This document shows positions 1 to 6,167 of a stretch of DNA of 14,943 nucleotides, piece by piece. A program made the position numbers and the translations under genes. The stretch is taken from contig CAYWVY010000053.1 of the NCBI GenBank assembly GCA_964461885.1, forward strand, positions 1 to 14,943. Direction: 5' to 3'. Source of the DNA: UBA288 sp964461885. Lineage in GTDB: Archaea; Halobacteriota; Methanomicrobia; Methanomicrobiales; Methanospirillaceae. A model generated the notes under the pieces. It had not been told where the DNA came from, made no database searches, and saw only the letters and a list, made by a program, of their open reading frames with translations. Within the stretch, counting starts at the first letter, position 1; each line of letters begins with the position of its first letter.

Positions 1-140
1 ATCTCGTCCTCGCGGCCTTCGGCCGGCACCACGTACATCAGGTAGAGGGTCGAGGCCACGACCACCAGCGCGAGGACCAGCACGAACCCGACGATCTCGG
101 AGAGAGCGTCCTCATCCCGTCCCGTCCGCGTGCCGGCCAT
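1..140 (-). CDS. Archaeal pilin-like (class III signal-type) membrane protein, 5' end only
   Basis: Only the first 46 codons are inside the window; the gene runs off the left edge. The ATG is at 140 on the minus strand. The protein has a short charged start (residues 1-11, ending RDED), then a hydrophobic stretch from about residue 16 to 38 that begins SEIVGFVLVLALVVVAS and ends near YVVPAEG. This resembles the N-termini of archaeal type IV pilin-like proteins, in which a charged segment precedes a hydrophobic helix containing a conserved acidic residue (E15 here). Such proteins are membrane-anchored or assembled into surface filaments. Without the C-terminal part it cannot be told whether this is a true pilin or a single-pass surface protein. 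A clear TATA box lies 28 nt before the ATG and no Shine-Dalgarno sequence is seen, so the message is probably leaderless. Confidence 0.65.
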   Translation of the reverse strand, partial: MAGTRTGRDEDALSEIVGFVLVLALVVVASTLYLMYVVPAEGREDE

Positions 141-162
141 TCGAGTGATAGTTGGCACAGGA

Positions 163-174
163 TTAATATAAACA
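163..174 (-). promoter_or_regulatory. TATA box of the pilin-like gene
   Basis: Read on the minus strand this AT-rich island is TGTTTATATTAA, in otherwise GC-rich DNA. It is centred about 28 nt upstream of the ATG at 140, the usual distance from an archaeal TATA box to the transcription start. Transcription would therefore begin at or next to the start codon, giving a leaderless mRNA. Confidence 0.6.
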
Positions 175-330
175 TTGGTTTTTGTTCGCGGCGCTTTCGA
201 GCCGCCCCCCCCGAAAAATAGCGTTGTGCCGGCGCCGGCCGCGGCGTACGGAGCGCCTCTCCCCTTGGCCATCTGCACGCATCTGCCGGTGGACCTCAAC
301 GGGGATCCTGACGGTGACCTGCCGCAGCAC
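163..330 (-). CDS. Possible 55-residue protein or gene remnant with a ribbon-helix-helix-like start
   Basis: A short open frame runs from a GTG at 330 to a TAA at 163 on the minus strand. Its N-terminus reads VLRQVTVRIPVEVHRQMRAD, similar in pattern to the beta-strand plus first helix of CopG/Arc-type ribbon-helix-helix DNA-binding proteins. The remainder is arginine-rich and low in complexity, and the last codons run through the TATA box of the pilin-like gene, which argues against a functional full-length protein. It may be a decayed regulator or chance coding. The palindrome array at 375-423 lies just upstream, where an autoregulated repressor would bind, but that link is speculative. Confidence 0.15.
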   Translation of the reverse strand: MLRQVTVRIPVEVHRQMRADGQGERRSVRRGRRRHNAIFRGGRLESAANKNQCLY

Positions 331-374
331 CCGGCCGTATTAGTCAATTCTCACCGGTCACCACCCCCGCCTGC

Positions 375-455
375 TGTGTACACACCTGTGTACACAATGC
401 TGTTCCACACAAGTGTGTACACAAGTACAGTACAATAGAGAGAGAGAGTGTACCA
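375..455. promoter_or_regulatory. Array of TGTGTACACA palindromes (candidate operator)
   Basis: The perfect 10-bp palindrome TGTGTACACA occurs at 375-384, 387-396 and 414-423. Further GTAC cores follow at 425-428, 430-433 and 450-453, giving six GTAC cores in 76 bp. Start-to-start spacings of the three full palindromes are 12 and 27 bp. An (AG)n run at 436-449 lies within the same block. The region is non-coding on both strands as far as I can see. Multiple copies of a two-fold symmetric site suggest cooperative binding of a dimeric transcription factor. The inner TGTACA equals the core of the TRP box bound by the archaeal regulator TrpY, but no tryptophan gene is present here, so the regulator is unknown. 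Confidence 0.5.
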
Positions 456-488
456 TTCGCTCGTCCGGCAGGGGAGGGTTGAACGATT

Positions 489-494
489 AAAAAA
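489..494 (-). terminator. Oligo-T terminator-like tract (minus strand)
   Basis: Read on the minus strand the sequence is CTCTTTTTTAATC, six T residues in GC-rich surroundings. It lies just past the conserved end of the alpha-glucan phosphorylase remnant. Archaeal transcription often ends at short T-runs without a hairpin. It may be a leftover terminator of the dead gene that now ends read-through from the beta-helix gene. Confidence 0.4.
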
Positions 495-554
495 GAGTTC
501 GATCCCGGTGCCGACCCCGGAGGCCGGCGACGCCCACGCCGCCGTCCCGGCCCG

Positions 555-930
555 CAGCCCCGGGTAGTACCGGTCGACATACTCCCTGGCCATTTACCGC
601 GCCGAGAACCGCGGTGCGCAGGTCCGGTTCGAGGCCTTCACCATCGTGACCCACGCGCGGGGAACCGGTCGGGGCCGTGTTCGCAGTAGCGCAGCGCGAT
701 CGCGGTCTCGAGCAGGTCGTAGACGGTGTCGGCCGCCGCCGATACCTCGCCGAAGGTCCAACCATTCCCGCCGTCGTAGCCCTCGATCCACCTGCCGTCC
801 ATGACCGGGCAGGTCACGGCCCCCCGTTCGTTCCCGGGGCCTCGAGAGGCAGCGCGGGCGTGTTGAGCCAGGCGTCGACGCCCCTGGCCAGGTCCGGGAG
901 CCGGCCAAAATAGGCAGAGGACAATTCGCC
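555..930 (-). pseudogene. glgP: Decayed C-terminal remnant of alpha-glucan (glycogen/maltodextrin) phosphorylase
   Basis: Three minus-strand frames in succession carry pieces of the phosphorylase C-terminus. From 927 one frame reads GVDAWLNTPALPLEAPGTNG, matching the family pattern GVDVWLNxPxxPLEASGTSG, then hits a stop at 814-816. About 10 expected residues (MKAALNG-type) are missing. The next frame continues VMDGRWIEGYDGGNGWTFGE and the helix through YDLLETAIALRYCEHGPDRF, corresponding to the LDGWWxEGYxGxNGW segment. A further one-base shift near 660 gives AWVTMVKASNRTCAPRFSAR, then an in-frame TAA at 594-596, then MAREYVDRYYPG, the usual end of the enzyme. With two frameshifts, one stop and at least one internal deletion it cannot encode an enzyme. 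The N-terminal bulk of the gene is absent: only 57 bp separate the remnant from the beta-helix gene. Live family members release glucose 1-phosphate from glycogen or starch. Confidence 0.8.
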
Positions 931-986
931 GGGATGTCCCGGGTCCGGCTGATGCGGGATATAACGGGGCGGGGCGCGCGCGCCGC

Positions 987-2837
987 CTATGCCTGGAGGG
1001 CGGTGATAGTGTAGCGGTTGCCCGCCCCTGAGCGCGTGATCGGGGCCATGCCCGCGGGGCCACGGGCCGCGATCTCGAACGAAGAGTCCGTGACTGCCCG
1101 GCTGTACCGGGCGTCGTCCTTGTACCAGCCGAGCATGGACTGGACGCCGCGGGCGCCCCCGGCCCCGGCCTGGGTGAAGTCCGTGACCGCGATGCGGCTC
1201 GCGTACGCCGCCCAGAGGGCCCAGACCCGGGCCTGGTCCGAACGGCATCCCGCGAGGGTGACCCCGTGGCTGGACTTGACGATCACCCAGCCGTAGGTCG
1301 AGCCCCGGTCCGAGCAGCCGTCGAAGCGGATCGCCTCGCCGCCCTGGACGTAGAACCCGGCGTTCCGGTTGTTGACCGAGCTGCAGGCCGTGAGGTTCGC
1401 GTTCCGGTGTACGTAGAACCCGGACATGAAGAACCGTCCCGGGTCCGTGTTCCGCCAGCCGTTGTTCTTCGCGACGCAGCCCTCGAGCACAACGCCCTCG
1501 CACCGCGTCCGCGGCCCGATATCGCGGCCCGAGGCGTCGATCCGGGCCCCCGGCTCGAAGTGGAACCCCGACTCCCAGTTCGACTCGGCAATGCAGTTCA
1601 CGACGCGGCAGTCCACGAGGTCCTGGCTCTCCTGGAGGTCGAAGCCCGTGATCCAGGGAGAACGCGACCCGCCGGCCACGCCGTTGCCGCAGAGTGCCGC
1701 GTAGCAGTTGATGAACCGGGTGGCCCGGATTGTCCGCGGCACCCGGTCCGAGAAGTCCTGGTTCATGTTGAACCCGTGGGTCGAGCAGTCGTAGGCCGTG
1801 CAGGCGTAGAACTCGACGTCCTCCACGTCGGCGCGGTCGGCCCAGACAAAGAACATGCCGTTGCCGCCCGAGGAGAGCCGTCGCCCGTCGCCTGTCCGGC
1901 TCGTGGCCGTCACGTCACGGACGCGGACGTGGCTCGCCGAGACCCGGATGAAGCCCTGCCCCTGGAGGCGGAGGTCGCGGATCGTCACGTACGGGCTCGC
2001 GACCTCGACCGGCTGGTACGGATCGGCCGCGTTCTCGAACTCGAGCACGGTCCGGCCCTTCCCCTGGCCCATCAGGGCCGTGTGGCCCGGGAGGGTGAGC
2101 CGGCGGGAGAGGTGGAACGTCCCCTCGAGCAGCACGACCGTCCCGGACCGGCGGAGGGCGTCGTTGATCTCGACGTCGTCGCCAGCGCCGTCGCAGCGGA
2201 GGACCGTGCCCGGCGGGATCGGAGAGGAGTCGGCCGCGGCCACGTAGACGATCCCCGGGCGGGGCTCCTCGGCGAGCGGGAGCGGGGCCGGCGCCATGGG
2301 AAATGCGTACTCCTTCGGCGGGACGACGGGCGCCCGGGGGGTCGTGGTGGGCCCGGGCGGGAACGGCATGGCCCAGGGGTCGCTCCGGCCGGTCAGCACG
2401 AACTGCTCGGCGTAGGCCTGAGCGATCGGGACGTGGGCGCCCTTCTCCCCCTCGTACCGGACCACGACCCCCTGCACGGGGGCCGGCGCGGCCAGGACGA
2501 GGGTCCGGCCGGCCGAGAAGTTCCCGCTCCCGCTCTCGAGGCGGGCGTCGCGGGTCCGGTCCTGCCCGTCGACAAGGACACGGTAGTCGCCCGGCGGGAG
2601 CGCGACGCCGCCCGCGTGGTGGATTCGGAGGGCCGACCCGTTATACCCGACCTCGATCTCGAGGGGCGGGCCATGCCCGGCAAAGACCTGGAGAAAGAGC
2701 AGGGCCGCACCGATAACGACCGCGAGCACGACCACGAAGACCACGAGGAAGATCAGGGCCGTGGGCGAGAGCCGGGGCTCGTCGTCGCCCGAGAGCACGA
2801 GCCGGCGGGGCCGGCCTCCCTGGTCTGCGGCAGCCAT
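987..2837 (-). CDS. Membrane-anchored right-handed beta-helix surface protein with pilin-like N-terminus
   Basis: This protein has 616 residues. Residues 1-24 are polar and charged and 25-53 form one long hydrophobic helix (SPTALIFLVVFVVVLAVVIG). Residues 58-135 resemble the extracellular beta domain of archaeal type IV pilin-like proteins (IHHAGG, then PPGDYRVLVDGQDRT, then VVVRYEGEKG). A proline-rich linker covers about 155-192. From about 197 to 616 it is a parallel beta-helix, entered by the segment VLRCDGAGDDVEINDALRRS and ALMGQGKGRTVLEFENA, typical of pectate lyase-like or NosD-like surface proteins. Repeated short strands with Asn ladders follow (VVNCIAESNWESGF, CVAKNNGW, CSSVNNRNAGF). 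Such folds bind or cleave polysaccharides or serve as surface proteins; no catalytic residues can be assigned. The domain most likely faces outside, tethered to the membrane. The gene is divergent from the radical SAM gene. No Shine-Dalgarno sequence precedes the ATG. Confidence 0.85.
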   Translation of the reverse strand: MAAADQGGRPRRLVLSGDDEPRLSPTALIFLVVFVVVLAVVIGAALLFLQVFAGHGPPLEIEVGYNGSALRIHHAGGVALPPGDYRVLVDGQDRTRDARLESGSGNFSAGRTLVLAAPAPVQGVVVRYEGEKGAHVPIAQAYAEQFVLTGRSDPWAMPFPPGPTTTPRAPVVPPKEYAFPMAPAPLPLAEEPRPGIVYVAAADSSPIPPGTVLRCDGAGDDVEINDALRRSGTVVLLEGTFHLSRRLTLPGHTALMGQGKGRTVLEFENAADPYQPVEVASPYVTIRDLRLQGQGFIRVSASHVRVRDVTATSRTGDGRRLSSGGNGMFFVWADRADVEDVEFYACTAYDCSTHGFNMNQDFSDRVPRTIRATRFINCYAALCGNGVAGGSRSPWITGFDLQESQDLVDCRVVNCIAESNWESGFHFEPGARIDASGRDIGPRTRCEGVVLEGCVAKNNGWRNTDPGRFFMSGFYVHRNANLTACSSVNNRNAGFYVQGGEAIRFDGCSDRGSTYGWVIVKSSHGVTLAGCRSDQARVWALWAAYASRIAVTDFTQAGAGGARGVQSMLGWYKDDARYSRAVTDSSFEIAARGPAGMAPITRSGAGNRYTITALQA

Positions 2838-2926
2838 GCAGCGTGAAAGGTTCGCTACGATCCGGCATTACGCTGCCGGTACGGCACGCATACCCTGATA
2901 ATCTCCGCCGTCGATCCTTCTGGACA
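2838..2926. promoter_or_regulatory. Divergent promoter region, beta-helix gene / radical SAM gene
   Basis: These 89 bp separate two divergent start codons. The only AT-rich element is TGATAATC around 2896-2903, about 27 nt before the ATG at 2927, where a TATA box for a leaderless plus-strand message would lie. For the minus-strand gene a weaker island (GTAATG on the minus strand, near 2868) sits about 30 nt before its ATG. Both assignments are tentative. Confidence 0.3.
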
Positions 2927-3928
2927 ATGGAGGACGCTGAAGACCGGTACGTTGCGCCGGGGTGCACGTTCTGCCGCGAGGGAGCGAAGCTCGTCCTCTT
3001 CGTGACGGGCCGGTGCGACCGGGGCTGCTGGTACTGCCCGCTCTCGGCCGAACGGAAGGGGGCCGACCGGGTCTGGGCAAACGATCGCGAGGTCGTCGCC
3101 GACGACGACCTGCTGGCCGAGGCCCGGGCCATGTCCGCGCTCGGCACCGGGGTGACCGGCGGCGATCCCCTTGTCGTGCTCGACCGGGTCGTGCACTACT
3201 GCCGGCTTCTCAGGGCGGCCTTCGGCCCGGAGCACCAGGTCCACCTCTACACGGGGCGGGCCCCGACCGACGACGAGCTTCGCTCCCTCGTGGGGCTCGT
3301 GGACGAGCTCCGGCTCCACCCGCCGCACGACGACTGGTCGTGCATCCTCGATACTCCGTATCCCGACGCGATTCGCCGCGCCCGCGCACTCGGGTTCGCG
3401 ATCGGGGTCGAGGTCCCGTCCCTCCCCGGAATCGAGGGGCTCCGGCCCCTGCTGCCGCTCGTGGACTTCCTGAACATCAACGAGCTCGAATGGGGCGAGG
3501 CCTCCGCCGACGGTATGAGGGCCCGCGGGCTCGAGCTCGCCGAACAGCACGGCAACGCGGTCGTCGGCGCTCGCGAATGGGCCCGCCCCCTCCTCGGCGA
3601 CGAGAAGGTCCGGTACTGCTCGTCCTCGTTCAAGGACGCGGTCCAGCTCCGCGAGCGGATGATCCGGATCGCCGTGAACACGGCCCGGCCGTTCGACGAG
3701 GTGACCGGCGACGGGACCGTGATCTGCGGCCAGATCCGTCCCGCGGACGGCGTCGACAGCGTCGTGGCCGCGCTCGGGCTCGAAGACGGCGAGTACGCGG
3801 TCGTCGACGGCGGAGTCGAGCTCGCCTGGGAGCGCCTCGCCGCCGCGCGGGCCGCGGTCAAGGGCGAGAAGGCGATCGTCGAGCGTTACCCGAACCGCGG
3901 CATGGTCGTTGAGGTGATCCCGCTGTGA
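2927..3928 (+). CDS. Radical SAM protein related to pyruvate formate-lyase activating enzyme (uncharacterised archaeal family)
   Basis: The protein has 333 residues from the ATG at 2927. An upstream in-frame GTG at 2843 would add 28 residues lacking family character and would nearly abut the divergent start. The cluster motif C30-x3-C34-x2-C37 (GRCDRGCWYCPLS) is the radical SAM [4Fe-4S] site. TGGDPL at 77-82 matches the glycine-rich SAM-binding motif that follows it. An extra Cys pair, C13 and C16 (PGCTFC), precedes the cluster, and C231 lies in RYCSSSFKDAVQ. The C-terminal 70 residues form a separate domain (GDGTVICGQIRPAD through VVEVIPL). It resembles uncharacterised archaeal proteins described as related to pyruvate formate-lyase activating enzyme; the substrate is unknown. 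The next gene starts inside its stop codon (GTGA overlap), so the two are co-translated and may be functionally linked. Confidence 0.8.
   Translation: MEDAEDRYVAPGCTFCREGAKLVLFVTGRCDRGCWYCPLSAERKGADRVWANDREVVADDDLLAEARAMSALGTGVTGGDPLVVLDRVVHYCRLLRAAFGPEHQVHLYTGRAPTDDELRSLVGLVDELRLHPPHDDWSCILDTPYPDAIRRARALGFAIGVEVPSLPGIEGLRPLLPLVDFLNINELEWGEASADGMRARGLELAEQHGNAVVGAREWARPLLGDEKVRYCSSSFKDAVQLRERMIRIAVNTARPFDEVTGDGTVICGQIRPADGVDSVVAALGLEDGEYAVVDGGVELAWERLAAARAAVKGEKAIVERYPNRGMVVEVIPL
3911..3918 (+). promoter_or_regulatory. Strong Shine-Dalgarno sequence for the cis-prenyltransferase
   Basis: GAGGTGAT, complementary to the archaeal 16S rRNA 3' end, lies inside the last codons of the radical SAM gene, 6 nt before the GTG at 3925. 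This is the clearest ribosome-binding site in the window and supports the GTG start and translational coupling. Confidence 0.75.
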
Positions 3929-4686
3929 GGCTCCGCTCGTTCCTCGAGCCCGTGTACGAGCGGATCCTCGCGATCCAGTGCACGGCCATCCCCCGGCACG
4001 TCGCGATCATCCAGGACGGGAACCGGCGGTACGCCCGGGAGCGGGGTGCCGACACCGGGGTCGGCCACCGGGCCGGCGCGGACACCACCGAACGCCTCCT
4101 CGGCTGGGCCTGCGACCTCGGGGTCGAGCACATCACCCTCTACGCCTTCTCGACCGAGAACTTCAACCGCGACCCGGAGGAGCTCGGCGAGCTCTTCGAC
4201 CTCTTTCGCGAGAAGTTCCTGGCGACTGTCGCGGACGAGCGGGTCCACCGCTACGGGATCCGGGTCCGGATGGTCGGCGACCGCTCCCTGCTGCCGCCGG
4301 ACCTGCTCGAGGCGGTCGAGAAGGCCGAGGCCACGACGAGCCATTATACGCGGTTCCACCTGAACATCGCGCTCGCCTACGGCGGCCGCAACGAGATCGT
4401 CAGCGCGGCCCGCCGGATCGTCGCGGACGCCGCGGCCGGGCAGATCCGGCCCGACGAGATCACGCCCGCCCTCGTCCAGGAGAGCCTGGCCGAGGCGGAC
4501 GACCTGCCCCCGGTCGACCTGATCATCCGGACCGGCAACGAGTGCCGGACCTCGAACTTTCTTCCCTGGCAGGCGAACGGCAACGAGTGCGCAGTCTACT
4601 TCTGCGCACCGTACTGGCCGCAGTTCCGCCGGATCGATCTGCTCCGGGCAGTCCGGGTCTACCGGCAGCGGATCGAGTCCGCCTGA
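3925..4686 (+). CDS. uppS: cis-Prenyltransferase (polyprenyl diphosphate synthase), catalytic-type subunit
   Basis: The protein has 253 residues. It adds isopentenyl diphosphate units in cis to an allylic diphosphate to build the long polyprenyl carrier of surface glycans. The catalytic motif HVAIIQDGNRRYARERG is at 25-41 with Asp31 as the metal/diphosphate residue. YAFSTENFNRDPEE follows at 73-86, ALAYGGRNEIV at 149-159, and DLIIRTGNECRTSNFLPWQ at 198-216, which carries Arg202, Arg208 and Ser210 of the IPP-binding region. It ends AVRVYRQRIESA and has no RXG motif at the C-terminus, unlike homodimeric bacterial UppS (E. coli has RFG there). That feature matches the catalytic subunits of two-component enzymes such as human DHDDS. 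A degenerate homologue with the missing motif is encoded at 6166-6759. The GTG start overlaps the radical SAM stop by 4 nt and has a strong Shine-Dalgarno sequence. Confidence 0.92.
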   Translation: MRLRSFLEPVYERILAIQCTAIPRHVAIIQDGNRRYARERGADTGVGHRAGADTTERLLGWACDLGVEHITLYAFSTENFNRDPEELGELFDLFREKFLATVADERVHRYGIRVRMVGDRSLLPPDLLEAVEKAEATTSHYTRFHLNIALAYGGRNEIVSAARRIVADAAAGQIRPDEITPALVQESLAEADDLPPVDLIIRTGNECRTSNFLPWQANGNECAVYFCAPYWPQFRRIDLLRAVRVYRQRIESA

Positions 4687-4705
4687 GACGATCCGGATTC
4701 GGCAC

Positions 4706-4714
4706 GGTTATTAC
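4706..4714 (+). promoter_or_regulatory. Possible TATA element for the zinc-ribbon gene
   Basis: GGTTATTAC is an AT-rich island about 35 nt before the ATG at 4745, and no Shine-Dalgarno sequence precedes that start. The placement fits a promoter with a leaderless or very short-leader message, but the match to the archaeal TATA consensus is weak. Confidence 0.3.
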
Positions 4715-4744
4715 GGGGATAGCGCAGTATAGTAGTACAGGAAT

Positions 4745-6157
4745 ATGTTCTGCCATCAGTGTGGTGCGGGAATAAACGACCCGAGCGACCGGTTCTGCTC
4801 CCGCTGCGGGGCGCCGCTCCATCATGGCGGGGCTGCGGAGAGTCCCGATCCCGGGCCGCAGTCGCCGCTCGCGGAACCCGCGGAGGACCGTCACCGCCGC
4901 CCCATCTCGGCGTGGCCCGACCGCCGGCGCGAACGGATCCAGCTCCCGCTGACCGAGCTCCGGCAGCGCCGTGCCCGCGAGACGGGCGAGCCCGTCCCCC
5001 TGCTGCCGGCAACGGTCCCGGCTCCCGCTGTCGAGCCACCCGCGGCAGAGCCCCCGATCCTCCCGGACGTCGGGATACCGGACGTCGATACGGCCGGAGC
5101 GCCGGAGGAGCCCCTGTCGACCTCCCGCTCGAGGGCCGAGGCAGCCCTCCTGCGGATGGTCCCGGCCAAGGAGGCGTGGGCGATGGAGAACCAGATCGGT
5201 CCCGCGGAGCGCGCCGGGGTGCGCGACGAGTGGCCGGGCCCCGCGCCCCGGGGGGAGGTCGAACCGCCTGAAGCGCCGCCGGCCCCTGCCCCGGCTCCCG
5301 TCACGGCCGCCCCCGCGCCCAAGGCGCCCCCGGAGGAGGACCCGATCATCGCCTGGCTCGAGCCGTCGGTGACGCCTGTCCGGCCGGCCCCGCCGTCGCG
5401 CGAGGTGCAATCCGAGGAGGGGCCGATCATCGTGCCGCGCGACTACGACGAGAACGCGGCCCGGCAGCGCAAAGGACGGCGGGCGGCAAAGGCCCGCGGG
5501 CCGCTCTTCGACCCGGCCGCGCTCGGGCGGTCGATCAAGCCCTCATGGATCCTCGCAATCGCGGGCGTGATCCTGCTGACCCTGATCGTCTTTGCAATCT
5601 TCCCGCCCGGAGGCGGCAACGAAGACGGGGCCGGACCCGACAAGGTGAACCGGTTCACGGGCATGCCGATCCACACGGTCGCGACCCCGGTCCGGCCGAC
5701 GGCCGGGACCCCCGCTATCGTCGTGGAGACGCCCGTCGCCACACCGGCGGCGGACCCGGTCTCGACGGCCGAGCCGGCCGCATCGTCACTGATTCCGGGG
5801 CTCGGCGCTCTCCCCTCGGTGGCGACACCGACGCCGGAGACGACCGTGGCACCGGAGACGCCCGCAGCCGCCCCGGTGATGGGGGAGGCCGGCATCCGGG
5901 TCGTGGTCTCGTCGGCGGGAGGGTGGTCCGGGACGATCGGGCAGCAGGCCGAGACCTATACCGAGACGCCTGTCGTCGGGAGCGGAACCCAGGCGAGGAC
6001 CATCACGGGCCCGGTCACGATGGTCACGGCCAACATCCAGAAGCTCGACCAGACCACGGACCTTCTCGAGGTCCGGGTGGAGCAGGACGGCGTCCTGCTC
6101 AAGAGCGGCAAGACCACCGAGCCGGCCGGGATCGTCGCGCTCTCGGTCCAGGTCTGA
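4745..6157 (+). CDS. Zinc-ribbon, proline-rich, single-pass membrane protein
   Basis: The 470-residue protein starts with a zinc ribbon, MFCHQCGAGI to FCSRCGAPL, with Cys3, Cys6, Cys18 and Cys21. Residues 30-265 are low-complexity and rich in Pro, Ala and Glu, with two similar acidic motifs (EEDPIIAW at 197 and EEGPIIVP at 224). One transmembrane helix lies at about 267-286 (PSWILAIAGVILLTLIVFAI). A Thr/Pro/Ala-rich stretch (about 300-378) follows, typical of glycosylated extracellular linkers. The C-terminal 90 residues form a small beta domain (VVVSSAGGWSGTIGQQ, ending PAGIVALSVQV). Zinc-ribbon/TM proteins of this design are common in methanogens but have no assigned function. By topology the ribbon should be cytoplasmic and the C-terminal domain outside. 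It lies 58 bp after the cis-prenyltransferase gene and may have its own promoter. Confidence 0.75.
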   Translation: MFCHQCGAGINDPSDRFCSRCGAPLHHGGAAESPDPGPQSPLAEPAEDRHRRPISAWPDRRRERIQLPLTELRQRRARETGEPVPLLPATVPAPAVEPPAAEPPILPDVGIPDVDTAGAPEEPLSTSRSRAEAALLRMVPAKEAWAMENQIGPAERAGVRDEWPGPAPRGEVEPPEAPPAPAPAPVTAAPAPKAPPEEDPIIAWLEPSVTPVRPAPPSREVQSEEGPIIVPRDYDENAARQRKGRRAAKARGPLFDPAALGRSIKPSWILAIAGVILLTLIVFAIFPPGGGNEDGAGPDKVNRFTGMPIHTVATPVRPTAGTPAIVVETPVATPAADPVSTAEPAASSLIPGLGALPSVATPTPETTVAPETPAAAPVMGEAGIRVVVSSAGGWSGTIGQQAETYTETPVVGSGTQARTITGPVTMVTANIQKLDQTTDLLEVRVEQDGVLLKSGKTTEPAGIVALSVQV

Positions 6158-6162
6158 TCGCC

Positions 6163-6167
6163 TTTTT
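6163..6167 (+). terminator. Oligo-T tract after the zinc-ribbon gene
   Basis: CCTTTTTATC follows the TGA at 6155-6157 by 5 nt. It also overlaps the TAA of the convergent gene (6166-6168). A five-T tract in this GC-rich DNA is a plausible archaeal terminator for plus-strand transcription. Confidence 0.45.

Larger units (their letters stand above)
141..480. other. Intergenic region upstream of the pilin-like gene
   Basis: This stretch has no convincing gene apart from the doubtful 55-codon frame at 163-330. It holds the TATA box near 168, an eight-base C run at 205-212, AT-rich islands near 337-350, and the TGTGTACACA array at 375-455. No tRNA, CRISPR or insertion-sequence end was recognised. 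Confidence 0.5.

Noticed and set aside
436..449. AG dinucleotide run as a microsatellite or CRISPR-like repeat
   Set aside because: It is only seven dinucleotide units with no repeat-spacer pattern; treated as part of the palindrome region.
1266..2846. 526-codon open frame on the plus strand opposite the beta-helix gene
   Set aside because: It mirrors the minus-strand gene in GC-rich DNA, is rich in Arg/Gly/Pro/Glu and lacks any recognisable motif, while the minus-strand frame has a clear membrane helix and beta-helix repeats.
2843..2926. GTG start at 2843 for the radical SAM protein
   Set aside because: The 28 added residues look like untranslated promoter DNA and would leave only 5 bp to the divergent start codon; the ATG at 2927 has a TATA-like element at the right distance.
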